NCBI GenBank assembly: GCA_027886185.1
Contig: WOAB01000501.1
Location: 1,488,001-1,552,000 of the forward strand
DNA from: Rheum nobile
Taxonomy: Eukaryota; Streptophyta; Magnoliopsida; Caryophyllales; Polygonaceae
Length of the DNA stretch: 64,000 nucleotides
Direction of reading: 5' to 3'
The position numbers were made by a program, and so were the translations under genes. The notes under the pieces were generated by a model. It was not told the origin of the DNA, did no database searches, and was given only the letters and a program-made list of their open reading frames with translations. This document shows, in pieces, positions 44,365-56,296 of this stretch. The first letter of the stretch is position 1. Each line of letters starts with the position of its first letter.

Positions 44365-46158
44365 ATGAACCCCCAAACCTCTTTGCACCCCCAAACCCTA
44401 AATCTCAATTCGCTGCCGTTCTTTGAAACTTTGCTCATGATTTTCTGGATCTTCTCCCCCCTCAAATCTCTTCGATGGATTGTTTCTTCTTCTCTCCATC
44501 TGACTAATCGATCCTCCTTTGCTGTCATAATCGAAAAGGCGAAAGTATGGTATCTCCTCCGGTATTATCTGGTGGACACTGTAGTGGTTGGCCACCCTAC
44601 CCCGAGTCTGAGCATGAACTCAGTCAATCAAAGCTTACTCGGCTTGGCCGGACTGCGAGACTCCTCTCTGAGCTCTGCGTGGTCACCGGTTGTTAGGGGG
44701 GAGCAGATCTCCTCTGTGACCGCGGACAATGGCGATCCTCCCCTCTTGAACGGTGAGAGACTGTCATCAACGTGGAAGGTGATCTTCCTGTGCCGCTTTA
44801 GGCTCTGGATATGGATCTTCCTGGGTTTAAGCAAGCCTAGAACTTCTACTGGACACAGGAGTGAGAGTTTCCATCTCACTCTCCTCTATGTGTTTGTCAC
44901 GGCTTGGAGCCGATTTTCCAGGTTTTCTCTTTCCTCTCTTCCTCTCATCACATCCCTTTGCTTGTTTGTTGAGTTGTTTTTTCTTAATTTTGTGAAATCT
45001 GGTTTGTTAAATCTGTTAGCCCAACCTTTGAACCCCTACCCCTTTTCTCTGGGCTGCTTGATTTCAATACCGTGCTTCTTCAGTTTTGGTTTTGATCCTT
45101 GTGTAAACCATTGTCATGTATCCAGTTTGATGGATAAGGGGCATAAACCCCTGAAAGCTGTTGGTTTGTCTACTGGTACTAAGAACAAAAACCATGAACA
45201 ATCCACCACAACCCATAGTAAGGAACAAACAAATCTCGAACAAACTATCCATCTGAACAAACTCTCTGAGATTTTGATCTCGTGGAAAATTGATCTCTTG
45301 ACACACTCTGTTGATAGGAATAATGCCAACAACAATTGGCCTCCTCAAGTTGTTTCTGATACATGCCAACAATATGAACTTTTGGTTAATCCCAGTATTG
45401 ACGCTGAGAACCTCCTTGTTTGTATAAAGATTTCCAAGAACAACCATTGTACTAAATATTGGACTCATGATGTCCTTTGTACCCCTTTTCTCTACTCCTT
45501 TTATCACAAGGATAGGATCCCAGCTAGCAGCTTGTGGATCTCACTTTGTGTGCTTAATCTGAAACTTCATTATAAATTTATGCATAAATTCAGTTATGAG
45601 ATTGTGTATGCTCTCTTCTGTATTGAAATTTATGTTAATAATCTTAACAATGGAGACTGGAACCTTATTAAACACATCTCGTGTTGTGTGAACTTGAGCA
45701 CTGAATCCCTTGTTTTTCAGTATTTATTCTTTGGTTATCACCCCACTAATCTAGCATTCTGTTTCAGACGAAAAATGAATAATGTTATTCCTTGGCTTGA
45801 AGGACTTGTAAGATTCACCAAAGATTTTGTCTTTGGTGATTACTTAGCATTCATGCAGGATTTGAACCATGATGACCAAGTTGAACTGTGGCAGAGTATT
45901 ACAGGTTATGTCTGTGTGCTGTGTGAACTTGAGCACAATAACACTTTCTGGTGTTGGAATTACCAAAATATTGGTGAAATATTACAAACTAAACACTTCA
46001 GCTACCAACTGGTTAGGTTTCTTTCTGTTATACTTTGCAATCCTTTGAAAAAAACTAATGAAACTTCTGCTTGCTGGGCTTGCTTACAGGACCTTCTTAC
46101 CAGGACTACAAAATATAGCAAGGATGGAAAATATTCAGGCATCTTACCCTTGGATTAA
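44365..46158 (+). CDS. LINE ORF1-position protein, unrecognised (597 aa)
   Basis: A 1.8-kb stop-free frame in AT-rich DNA, far too long to be chance. 44365 is the first in-frame ATG inside the LINE border; 45130 (MDKGHKPLKAVG) is a plausible later start, because 44365-45100 translates as hydrophobic, leader-like sequence. The C-terminal part is Trp, Tyr, Cys and Asn rich (NNLNNGDWNLIKHISCCVN, CELEHNNTFWCWNYQN). I see neither the DUF4283 block nor a CCHC knuckle usual for plant L1 ORF1. The next frame (46266) has the same style, so the original ORF1 may have been longer and broken here. Confidence 0.6.
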   Translation: MNPQTSLHPQTLNLNSLPFFETLLMIFWIFSPLKSLRWIVSSSLHLTNRSSFAVIIEKAKVWYLLRYYLVDTVVVGHPTPSLSMNSVNQSLLGLAGLRDSSLSSAWSPVVRGEQISSVTADNGDPPLLNGERLSSTWKVIFLCRFRLWIWIFLGLSKPRTSTGHRSESFHLTLLYVFVTAWSRFSRFSLSSLPLITSLCLFVELFFLNFVKSGLLNLLAQPLNPYPFSLGCLISIPCFFSFGFDPCVNHCHVSSLMDKGHKPLKAVGLSTGTKNKNHEQSTTTHSKEQTNLEQTIHLNKLSEILISWKIDLLTHSVDRNNANNNWPPQVVSDTCQQYELLVNPSIDAENLLVCIKISKNNHCTKYWTHDVLCTPFLYSFYHKDRIPASSLWISLCVLNLKLHYKFMHKFSYEIVYALFCIEIYVNNLNNGDWNLIKHISCCVNLSTESLVFQYLFFGYHPTNLAFCFRRKMNNVIPWLEGLVRFTKDFVFGDYLAFMQDLNHDDQVELWQSITGYVCVLCELEHNNTFWCWNYQNIGEILQTKHFSYQLVRFLSVILCNPLKKTNETSACWACLQDLLTRTTKYSKDGKYSGILPLD

Positions 46159-46265
46159 AGTTGGTGCCATGATCAAAACTCTACTATGAGCATTCAACAA
46201 CTGAACAAACATGCTGACAGGACTACATCATATTTCAAGGAATCAACAACAAGGCAATTGTCCTG

Positions 46266-47027
46266 ATGGGGAATATGGAAATCAAGACTAAATCTTACAA
46301 AGAAAAATGGAGCAATGGAAAAATACATTATACGAAACCTTACCCCCTGAACAATCCTTACTTGAACCCTATTTTTGAGAAAATTGGGTCCTGGCATGAC
46401 CTGCCATATCTGTCTTTGAATCCTTTCTATTTGAGATCAACTTGTTATGTTATGTGTGTTTACAGGTATGTGAAACGATGCATTAGAACAGTTGAACAAT
46501 TCTGGCTTATGAACAATCACCAATTGAACAATCCACTTTGGAGTTTTTACTCTATGAACAACCATTCCCTTAAACCTTGGTTTTTGTGGATGATATCCTT
46601 GATTCCTTCTCCTTTGAATAACTTTAATCTGTATAGGTGGACCCAAACTGAACCTTGGTTTGCTTGTAAACCTTACTTAATTGTTTACAGGCTTATACAC
46701 TTTCGTATGTATGGAACTGCTGCCTGGCAGCATGAAGATTCATATATATCTACCATTGAACAACAGTATGAATATAATTCTATTGATATGTGGACAAGCA
46801 TGAACAATTTCTGTAAAAACCAATTTGTAACGGGATTACGTACTCTCTGGAATTTTGCTTCAGGGAATATGTTCAAATCGTGGAACTATATGACAAGATA
46901 CAAAACAAAACTTGTTGGGTTTATAAAAAATAATAAAGGAAGTATACCTCCTTTATTTTTTAAGACCTCCAAAAACATAATACTAATTAGAAATGATAAT
47001 AAGTCCCCTAAATGTCTTATGATATAA
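46266..47027 (+). CDS. second LINE ORF upstream of ORF2, unrecognised (253 aa)
   Basis: Stop-free for 253 codons, ending 23 bases before the ORF2 start. The composition is odd: Trp, Tyr, Phe and Asn-Asn pairs (LNNPYLNP, MNNHQLNNPLWSFYSMNNHS, PLNNFNLYRW). Between 46159 and 46263 the previous frame continues open after its TAA, so this may be the frameshifted remainder of ORF1. No domain is recognised. Confidence 0.5.
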   Translation: MGNMEIKTKSYKEKWSNGKIHYTKPYPLNNPYLNPIFEKIGSWHDLPYLSLNPFYLRSTCYVMCVYRYVKRCIRTVEQFWLMNNHQLNNPLWSFYSMNNHSLKPWFLWMISLIPSPLNNFNLYRWTQTEPWFACKPYLIVYRLIHFRMYGTAAWQHEDSYISTIEQQYEYNSIDMWTSMNNFCKNQFVTGLRTLWNFASGNMFKSWNYMTRYKTKLVGFIKNNKGSIPPLFFKTSKNIILIRNDNKSPKCLMI

Positions 47028-47050
47028 GGCAAAATTAAAATTAGTTTTTT

Positions 47051-50000
47051 ATGAGGATCACAACTTGGAACTGTCGTGGAATCGGGAAGAAAACATTTTG
47101 GATGGATGTTGAATCCTTCTGCAAAATTGAACGAATTCAATTAATTGCACTCTTTGAAACACGAACTAATAAAGAACCAAGTGAAAAAGTGTGGAAAAAA
47201 GCGGGTTTCGATCAATTCTACTGTGTCCCAGCAACGGGTTTCTCGGGTGGAATTTGTATAATGTGGAAAACCTACCAACTTACAAATGAAATCCTAGAAA
47301 TTGACCAAATTGAAGCAAGATTTATTAGTATCAAGTATACAAATCTGCTCACGAACAGAAAACTTATGTTAATCCTAACCTATGCCCCTCCAAATGAATC
47401 TGCAAAGAATGAGTTCTGGAATGGACTCATTTCCTTTATTAAAAATTGTTCGCTTCCGTGCATTATTATGGGAGATCTAAATGAAATACAAGACCCATCT
47501 AAAAAATTAGGTGATTTAATACCAACCTTGACAAAATTTGCAAGACTACGACAATTTATAAATGAATGTGAACAACATGAGACCCCTATTCAAGGAAACA
47601 TTTATACCTGGCGGAAGAACATAACAGAAATAGACAACATATACGAAAAACTGGATATGGTACTTATTCATCCACAGATCCTCCAATGGTACCCTGATAT
47701 CTGTACTAAACACTTTGCTTTTACCAGCTCAGATCATTGTCCTATCTCTATCGAGCTTGACTCAGCAATACCTTTTAAAAATCAGCCATTTAAATTTGAA
47801 AAAATATGGATGACTAGAAAGGATTTCAGAAATGTTGTTAAACAAGCCTGGAGAACTAACTTTCATGGATCTAGATTATATAATCTTGTATCCAAAACAA
47901 AATTACTCAAGAAACATGCCAAGATCTGGAATAAAAGTACATTTGGAAATGTTTTCACACAATTACAAATCATAGAAAAACAGCTTTCTGAAATCCAAAC
48001 TGAGATCTGTACTCACCCTACAAATGATCTCATTAAAAAACAAATAAGAATCATTGAAAAAAAAAGAAAAACTTCTGTGTTTCCAAAAAAATTACTGGAC
48101 CCAAAGAGCTAAAGTAAAACACATCAAATATAATGACACGAATGCTAGCTATTTTCACAAAATAGCAAGTGGAAGAAGAAATAGAAAAATTATAAAAGAA
48201 ATCAAAACACAAGAAGGAACAAGTATCACTGAAGAAGAAAACATTAGAAATGATTTCATTAAAAGATTCAGAAGTGAGGATATGAACCAGAGACTATTTC
48301 AGGAAAATCTTGAACTAATTCAGTCTGAAATCTCTACAGAGGACAATTTAGAATTAATGAGAAACGTATCCAATGAAGAAATTAAGAAGATTGTCTTTAA
48401 CATTGGCTCGGATAAATCGCCGGGGCCTGATGGTATGACAACAGAATTCTACCAAAAATATTGGGACATTGTAGGTCCTTCTGTTATTCAAGCAGTTAAA
48501 AGTTTTTTTCTCTCCGGGAAACTGCTCAAACAAATAAATCACACGTTTATCTCTTTGATCCCAAAATGTGACAATCTGAACTCTACGAATCACTATAGAC
48601 CCATAAGTCTGTGCTCGACAATTTATAAGATTATCTCGAAGATCTTAACAACAAGAATGATAGCAACATGCATGGGAGAATTAATCAAAGGCCTCCAAGG
48701 AAGAGGCTCAAGCAAAGGGTGAAGTCTTGTGCAAGTTCGAAATTGGTACTTCTCGTTTGGTTCTGGACAGTCTTCAGTAAAACGGCCATAACTGTGGCTA
48801 GAAAATTGATCTCGAGATGATTCAAGATGTGTTGGAAAGCTGATGCAAAGATCTACAACTTCATAGTTTACGTCGAATCAAGATTCCAACAAGAAGATGG
48901 TCAAAATCGAGTTTTACTGAGAGCTGTGCATGTCTTCCGCGACCGCGGAAGTATTTCCGCGCCCGCGGAATTGTTACTGATGTTCGAGTCTTTTACAGAA
49001 GGTTTTTTGCGACCGCGGAAGTATTTCCGCGCCCGCAGAAACGGGACTGGGCGTTAGCGACTTCGGCGTTTTATTTCTAAACTTATTATTACTTTTTAGT
49101 AGTTATTTAAACCAGCAAACCCTAGTTTGTAATGTTATGCAGATTTTGAGAATTAAGTTGAGTTTATCTCCTTTCCAAAATCCCTTGCATCCTCTCTACG
49201 ATCCCACAGATCAAACTATCTCGTAGCTCGTCGCTTCGAGCACTCAAACATCGTTTCTTCGGTAATTCACGATCATCACGTTGATCCCTACGTTCATCTC
49301 TTTGGACGAGTTTTGGCCATCACTTTGGTCTAGGAAAGCCATCACTTTGGCTACGCAAGAGAAGGATTCAACTACAAGCTTGAGGAAACAAAGATCCTGC
49401 GATTGCAAACGACACTTCAGGGATTGTTCGCATCAAAGACTTAAAGGAACCATGAAAAAACTAATCCACCCCCTTCAGGGTGCCTTTGTTGCTAACAGAG
49501 CCATTCAAGATAACATCTTGATTGCCCATGAAATATTTCACTCATTTAAATCGAAAAAAGGAACTGAATGCTTTATTGCCCTAAAACTAGATATGGAAAA
49601 AACTTATGATAGAATCGAATGGAACTTCATTATAAAGATTATGGAAAAGTTTGGATTCCATGAAAAATTTATCAACTGGATAAAAGAATGCATTACAACG
49701 GTATCCTTCTCGGTGCTTGTTAACAACGGACCCACATAAATATTTAAAACATCGAGAGGACTTCGACAGGGTGATCCCCTTTTGCCTTTCTTGTTTATTT
49801 TAGGATCTGAAATCCTTGCTAGAAAACTCCAAAAAGCTTCAAAAAGACCTCGAAATCCTCTAGGATTTCAAATCACTCAACAAGGAACACGAATTCCGTT
49901 TCTGGCATTTGCGGATGACATTGGAATCTTCTCAAAAGCTAAACAGGAAAACTGCAAAGAAATCAAGGATATTATTGATGAGTATTGCAAAATCTCAGGA

Positions 50001-51950
50001 CAAAAAGTAAATTTTCATAAATCGGCTTTTCAAGTTACAAAAAAAGTTACGAACCAAAAGAAATTAGCAATACAAGGTACTCTCACAATCACAAATATGA
50101 TATCCCTCAAAAAATATCTTTGTTGCCCTATCATTAATGATAGAGTCAACTCGAATACCTTTACTGACCTCTTAATTAGCACCCAAAATCAATTATCTAA
50201 ATGGAAAGCAAATTCGTTTTCCCAAACAGGAAGAACAACACTAATAAAAACCAATATGGCATCAAGACCAAACTATCTTATGCAAAGTTTTATGTTACCT
50301 ACACACACACAATGAACTTGACAAGTTAAATAAATCCTTTTTTTGGAACAAAGACAGCTCCTATAAACCTCTTATAGGTTGGGAAAAAAATATATAAACC
50401 AACACATCAAGGAGGTCTTGGATTGAGAAAAGCAAAAGACATGAATAAAACCCTATAATTCAAATTACTATGGAAAATCTTAGCAGAGTCGAATAATTAT
50501 TGGGTTAGAGTTGTTACTGAAAAATACTTGAAAACAATCCACATGTTTCATTACGTGAAAAAAGGAAATTGCTCTTGACAATGGTCCAAAATGATTGAAC
50601 TCATGGATGAGTTCAAATCTGGACTAATTTGGCAAGTTGGAAATGGCAAAACAATCCAATTCTGGACGGATAACTGAGTCTTGAACACCCCTTTATGTGA
50701 TATCATAAACACACAATTAATCTTGAATAAGGATGCCCTGGTAGCTGATTTTATATTCCCAAATAAAACCTGGAATAAGGACTTATTAGAACAATGTTTA
50801 CCACATGATTTAACCAAAAAAATAACCTCGATCCCAATACCCTTAAATGATATTCATGATAGAATGTACTGGAAAACTAGCAAAAATGGTTGGTTTTCTA
50901 CGAATTCTGCCATGAAACTAATTAACAGAAACAAGAGATATACTGCATATGATTCTTCATGGATCTAGAAGATGGACACATACCCCAAAGTTAAAAACTT
51001 TGTCTGGAAAATAATGAAAAACAGATTCCCAACAAAAGCTAGATTAGCAGAAAAATGTGTAGCAATACCCCCGTGTTGTATCCGTTGCAATGCTCAGTTG
51101 GAGGATTTAAATCATCTCCTATTCCAATGTAACCATACCATAAAAACAATCGAGAAAATGAATTATGATACCTATGACATCATTAGATCCCTAAACATTG
51201 GAAACAAAAAAATCTATGAAATCATTGAAGAAATTCGACAAAAAACTGATAGATCACAATTTATAGAATTAATAGTCTCTTGGTGGGAAATTTGGTTTTA
51301 TAGAAACCAAAAAAGCTTTGGAAGAACAAACGATGATGCCGATTCCATAAAGGATGTACCAATTTACATTAAGAAACAAATTGAGAATTGGAATAAAACG
51401 AAGAGTTGGAACCCTGACTGTTTAGCATAAGACAAACAAAAAACTCATAGAACGAACATTGTTAGACGACCAACAAAGAAATGGAAAAAATCACCTGATA
51501 ATATTATTAAAATCAATACAGATGGATCCACTAAAACTAATGGTGAATCTAGCTTTGGCTACATTTTCAGGAACAATACGGGTAAACCAATCTTCCTCGG
51601 TGGGGATAAATGTGGTATCTCAACCCCTTTAAAAACGGAAACGCTTAGTAAGAAATGCACTGGTAAAGGCCTATGAATTAGGCATTGCCGACATTGAACT
51701 TGAATGCGATAACCTTATCATTGTGAATGTTCTGAATCAAATATGGCACTGTCCATGGGATATTGAAATGTTAATTTCTGATATCCTGTGTGTTTTACAA
51801 CTTTTCTCTTCAGTGCAGATTTTTCATGTCTTCCGAGAAACAAACGTGGTGGCCGACTTCATCGCAAAGAGGTCCAGCTGAGTTCCTTGGAAGATATTTG
51901 AGCTAATCGAGAATTTGTAATTCTCATCCGAAAGGATGCTATAGACTGAA
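47051..51950 (+). pseudogene. LINE ORF2 (endonuclease, RT, zf-RVT, RNase H), broken
   Basis: The endonuclease has a full motif set (ITTWNCRGIG, ALFETR, MGDLNEI, LDMVLIHP, SSDHCPI). An A-run frameshift lies near 48060. RT: GSDKSPGPDGM, HYRPISLCSTIYKIISKIL, then the 48658-49435 insertion, then QGAFVANRAIQDNI, LKLDMEKTYDRIEW and the catalytic FADDIGIF. TAA at 49737 and later stops or shifts near 50313, 50455, 50675, 50967 and 51645 follow. The zinc-binding region (WKIMKNRFPTKARLAEKC, CIRC...HLLFQC) leads to RNase H (KINTDGSTKTNGESSFGY, VFRETNVVADFIAK). Order and motifs fit a plant L1 with C-terminal RNase H. Confidence 0.9.
48658..49435 (+). mobile_element. solo-LTR-like insertion in the LINE
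   Basis: Starts TGATAGCA and ends CGCATCA. The flanks are aagaa (48653-48657) and aagac (49436-49440), one base different. Removing the insertion with one flank restores the LINE RT frame across the site. It contains two copies of ttccgcgaccgcggaa-type palindromes (48935-48970, 49005-49040) and a TATA-like ttatttaaacc. The design resembles the solo LTR at 21661. Confidence 0.7.
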
Positions 51951-52019
51951 AAACCGGCTCTTCTGTGGTTTCCAGTCTAATTTTTACCTAATCAAAAAAA
52001 AAAAAGTGCATTCCTTCCT

Positions 52020-52128
52020 CAAACAAGTTGGCATATATATGACACAAACACAATGCAATTGTTGTGTTTGTTACTTGTGTAAATGTGAACCTTTTGCTTC
52101 TTCTCCCCCTCTTGTCTCTTCTAATTAA
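52020..52128. other. spacer between LINE and PIF-like element
   Basis: No gene seen. Confidence 0.5.
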
Positions 52129-55100
52129 GGCTTCGTTCGGTAATCTCTTTTTTTTTTTACTTCACCTCCTTTGAGATGCTCATTTCCCAGAAAAAAGCTC
52201 TCTTTGGTCTGTTCGGAATGAACATACTCCATTTGCTTCAAAGTGCTGTTGCTTGCTTCCATCTACTCATTTCTGGCCAAAAAAAAAAAGTTGGAGATCC
52301 TTACTTTTGGTACTTCTTCCCTACTTATGGAGCATTTCCAAACTGATCATTCCCTTGTTGCCCCCGACATTTCCCCTTGGTTCTCCTCGCGATTGTTCCC
52401 CGATATTATTACTGGTTTCCTTCACGAGCTCACGATTGTTCATCAACATCGCTCGCTGCAGGTATGTTCACGAGCTCTCTCTTCTCTCCCCTTGCTTTTC
52501 ACCTTCCTCTCCTCCCCAACTCGCTCTCACAATCGTGTTCCTGTCTTTTGATTTAGGGTTTCGATCCTTCCCATATTCGAAGCTCACTCTCAAATTTCAT
52601 ATCTGAAGCTCGCTCGTTGCAGGTATTATCGTCTTGATCTTCACCTTTGATTTCCGACCACGCGAGTCCCAAATTTCGATTGGATTGAATCCATTTTGGG
52701 TTCAATCAATGACGATTTTAAGGATTTGGTCGTTTTGATTTTTAGGGTTTTTTATTTTAGGGCTATGATTTTGGTTAGGGCTTTTCATTTTAGGATTTCA
52801 TTTGATTGATTTCAATTTGGAGCTTTAGGGCTTTTGAATTTAGGGTTTAATCTTATGTGTCTCTCTTTTTTAATTTACCTAAGCTCTTCTGGTGAAAGTG
52901 TCCAAAGTGACTGTTATTGTGCATGTGTGAGTGACAAAGTTCAAGTTGTTCAATAGAGGTCTGAATTGGTATATATTGAGTCCCTTGCAATGAAGAAAAT
53001 CCTTCCAAGAAACAGCTGTGTTGCCTTCCCAGAGTTCTCTTCTATGTTTTAGTGTAGTATTGAACTGTGTTGCCTTTATTTGTTAACAGTCTCCTATTTG
53101 GTTGAAATTATTGTTCAATTTAGGATCCTTAGTCGAGCACCAATCAATCACAACACTTAGTTAAAGAAGTTTATCTCTTCACTTTTCTCTTGCTCAAGTT
53201 GCTTTTGAATATGAGTTAGCATTTTTTGTGTAATTGTAAGGAAGAGAGTAAAAAGAAGTAACCTAAGTAGTTCCACATGTTATGGAATTGCTGCTAGAGG
53301 AATTTATAATGTAAAGTCTGCTTGCTATTGTTTATGGATGTAAGAAATATTGAGTGTCAACTAAGTAGGATCAAGGTCTGAGTAATTGGGTTTGGGAAAT
53401 TTATTGTGTAATTGGCAAGTAAATAACTACTAATCTAACTGCAATAGTACATGATTTAATGCTAGAAACTGATCTTGCAACATTGACACGATGAAAACAT
53501 AATATGTGGGGATTTTCAACTTTGCTGAGAAAGTGATAAAATGAATTCCTTGATACAAGTTTATGAAATTAGAAAAATGAGAGGGATAGATATTTTCTGT
53601 TGTGCCTTGATGACCTGTCAAAACAAAAGTTTGATTTGCTTGTGTAGCTTGCTTGCTTGGATTATTAGAAGATGGCAATAGCTTGTATAATGTCTGTTGG
53701 CATTGAAAACATGTGCAACTTGAATTTTTGGAATTTGAATATGTTGGAATTGTACTGGTTTTAGTTGGGAAATACATGTCTCAACTAGAAATTGACTTGC
53801 TCGTTCACGATGCAATCTGTTAATGTTTGCAGATATGGAGATCGAGTTGAAGTAGAATGTTTGTAACAACTTTTGATTAGTCTCTGAAACTTATATTCTT
53901 TGTAATAAACAATAGAAGCATACAACTTTTCATTAGTCATCTTTTGTCTTCCATGTAATGTAAGCACTGGCCATTTTATATAATCATATTCCTTGTGATG
54001 TATTCAATTCGTCTTTGTTACGAACACCAAGTGTTGTATGATATATCTATATATTCTGATTCGATGATCTGTATTTCAGTTAAAAAAAGTAACAAGAGTA
54101 TTGCCTGAAATTCATTTCGTTACATTCTTCATCTAATATGTTGTTGATCATACCTCTGTTCTTGTAGTGAAGGGAATGGATTACTAAAACTGAATCCAGA
54201 TTATGAAGAAGAACCTGTTCTCAAAATTAGGAGTCATTGACAATATCTTGATGTACAAAACAAGTTAAAAGCGATGAAAAGCAATTGCCCTCAATCCAAA
54301 TTGGCTTCTATATTCATGCCCCAAAACGAAAAGCGCAACAACAAAAAATGTATATAATGGGCTAGTGATATTTCCAAACAAAAAATGTACGAAACAAGAT
54401 CACATCATGGAGTAACAAGTAGTGTTGCTATATTTCAAAGAACAAAAAAGAGTAGCAGGGACAAGCGATATTGCCAAACAAAATGGAGAACTAGGCTCCT
54501 CAACAACAAGCAAAACGAAAGGAAAAAAACATAATCAAACATGAAATCTCGTTATTCCAGATCCAAAAGGAAAATCAAATCTCTTGACAGTTAACTCCAC
54601 TTTGCTATATCATTCTCCCAAAGAGATCTGAAGGGTGGAGCGTATATCTTGTAGATGTATTGTCTCTTACTTTGACAACGCGTTTGGATTTCATGCACAA
54701 GCTTTAACCTCCAGCACCAAATCCTTGTGTTCATGACCTCTGCTCAAAAGTAAATCACAAGAAACCTCATATCGGAGAGAAGGATATGATCACAAAAAGG
54801 ACTTGATCAGAATAAAGGGTATATAATACATCCAAACAAATCTTGGGTGTTCTTCAAAGTCAATGGAAAAGAGCTAAGGGTCTTTTTAGTTTGTAAAGGA
54901 ACTTGACAGTATATAGGGGAATATGAAAGACAAAATTGTCAAATGTAACACATTTCAACAATTACAATAAGAGGATACCTATTGAAATTGTCATAATGTC
55001 CACATGTTATATGCTTTTGGCATTTTCATCATGAACCATTTAAACCCAAATAACAAATTGGAGTCAATATTACAAGAAGTAATTAGCAATGAAGGTTTAA

Positions 55101-56117
55101 GATCAATGGTTGACAAATTAGGGCTTATAGAGAACCCTAACCTAATTAAGCTTCAGTCAAGTCAGATTGTCAAGCCCTTAGATTCATTTAAATTGGATAA
55201 TCTACATAGCAAGGTCAATTGTTGCAATAAGAATATATTGAGTATTGACTATCTTAAGCATTGGCATTTCTAAACCACATGATAATTTGAAACAACAAGT
55301 TTACAATACAATACTACAATATCTGGCTCTAATTAAATAAGGTTTAATTCTTATTATACATGGCCTTGGCTTTAAACATAACCAACAAAATTGTTATAAT
55401 GCTCTTCAAAATTGACAACAGATGGATCCTCTGACAAACTTGTCCCCAGAAAAAACCATTTCATAGCAAGGTCAATTGTCGCAAATCTAAAACCTATCTA
55501 TCCGTCATGAAGTTCTGCCAAATCCAAGCACAACAAGCCCTAAATTAACTAGTACACACTACGGAGAGATTAAGCACAACAAGCCTCAATTACCACATGA
55601 AAAACATTTCATTTTCCTCTCCATTCGGCCTAACTAAACAAGAACAAAGAAATTACCTTGTTCGTCAACAGAATAAAGTCGCGACAACCGGCCATCCAAC
55701 AGCGACGTGACCACGAATGCCTCTGGCGACGTGCACGACAAGCCTCTATCGCTAGCGCCGCCCACTGGGGATGAAGATGCTCCGATGTGGCCGAGAAGGA
55801 GCTAGAGTTGCCTATGTGCTACACTGCTCCTAACAGAGAAAGGAAGAAGCCAAAAAACATCGGGTTCCAATTGAAATGGAGATGAGGCATGAACCACGTG
55901 CAAGTCACGTGATGCTGAAAATATGAGATTTAATGAATTCACGTGGCCAACACGTGCAACTGAAATTAAAAAAATTCAAGGTCATTTTGGTATACTTTTT
56001 TTTAAAAAATATTAATAAGTACTATTTACCGAACATACATACAGAAATTAAGTATATAATTTCAACATCAAATTTAAGTATCAGTATAAGTATCAGCATC
56101 AGTTATTGAACAGAGCC
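52129..56117. mobile_element. PIF/Harbinger-like element, 4 kb, no transposase seen
   Basis: Left end ggcttcgttcggtaat, right end (inverted) ggctctgttcaataac; about 11 of 15 bases agree. Both are flanked by TAA (52126-52128 and 56118-56120), the usual PIF/Harbinger target. The interior has no recognisable transposase or Myb-like ORF. Near the left, exon-like stretches end in splice-donor words (gctgcaggtatg at 52455, gttgcaggtatt at 52617). Near the right (55640-55880), the minus strand looks like a GC-rich first exon ending GAACAAGGTAAT. 52640-55600 is AT-rich with no supported gene. Confidence 0.6.
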
Positions 56118-56222
56118 TAAATCTTCTTGTGTGCTCATTCTGAGTTGTTGTAAAACTTGAGAGATTCATAGATAATGAAAAAAATAAAAATGCTATGACA
56201 ATGAAAAAAATATAAAAAGGAA

Positions 56223-56296
56223 TGGCCCATGCAGGTCTCGAACCTGCGACCTTCGCGTTATTAGCACGACGCTCTAACCAACTGAGCTAATAGGCC
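56223..56296 (-). tRNA. tRNA-Ile (AAU)
   Basis: Minus-strand cloverleaf: acceptor GGCCTAT/ATGGGCC (with one G-T pair), D arm GCTCAGTTGGTTAGAGC, anticodon loop with AAT in GTGCTAATAAC, T arm GCAGGTTCGAGACCTGC, discriminator A. 74 nt, no intron. Confidence 0.96.

Larger units (their letters stand above)
44327..52003 (+). mobile_element. 5'-complete L1-type LINE with 16-bp TSD
   Basis: Flanked by aagtgcattccttcct at 44311-44326 and 52004-52019, the right copy directly after an A run. This fixes both ends. Contents: a long ORF1 region (44365-47027), ORF2 with endonuclease, reverse transcriptase, zinc-binding and RNase H parts (47051-51950), and the tail tttttacctaatc plus A run. A 778-bp solo-LTR-like element sits inside RT. 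Many stops and frameshifts in ORF2 make it inactive. The same family gave the fragments at 27418-29340, 32428-33198 and 62395-63150. Confidence 0.93.

Noticed and set aside
55004..55273. 89-aa plus-strand frame
   Set aside because: It lies inside the PIF-like element, has no recognisable domain and no support as a transposase.
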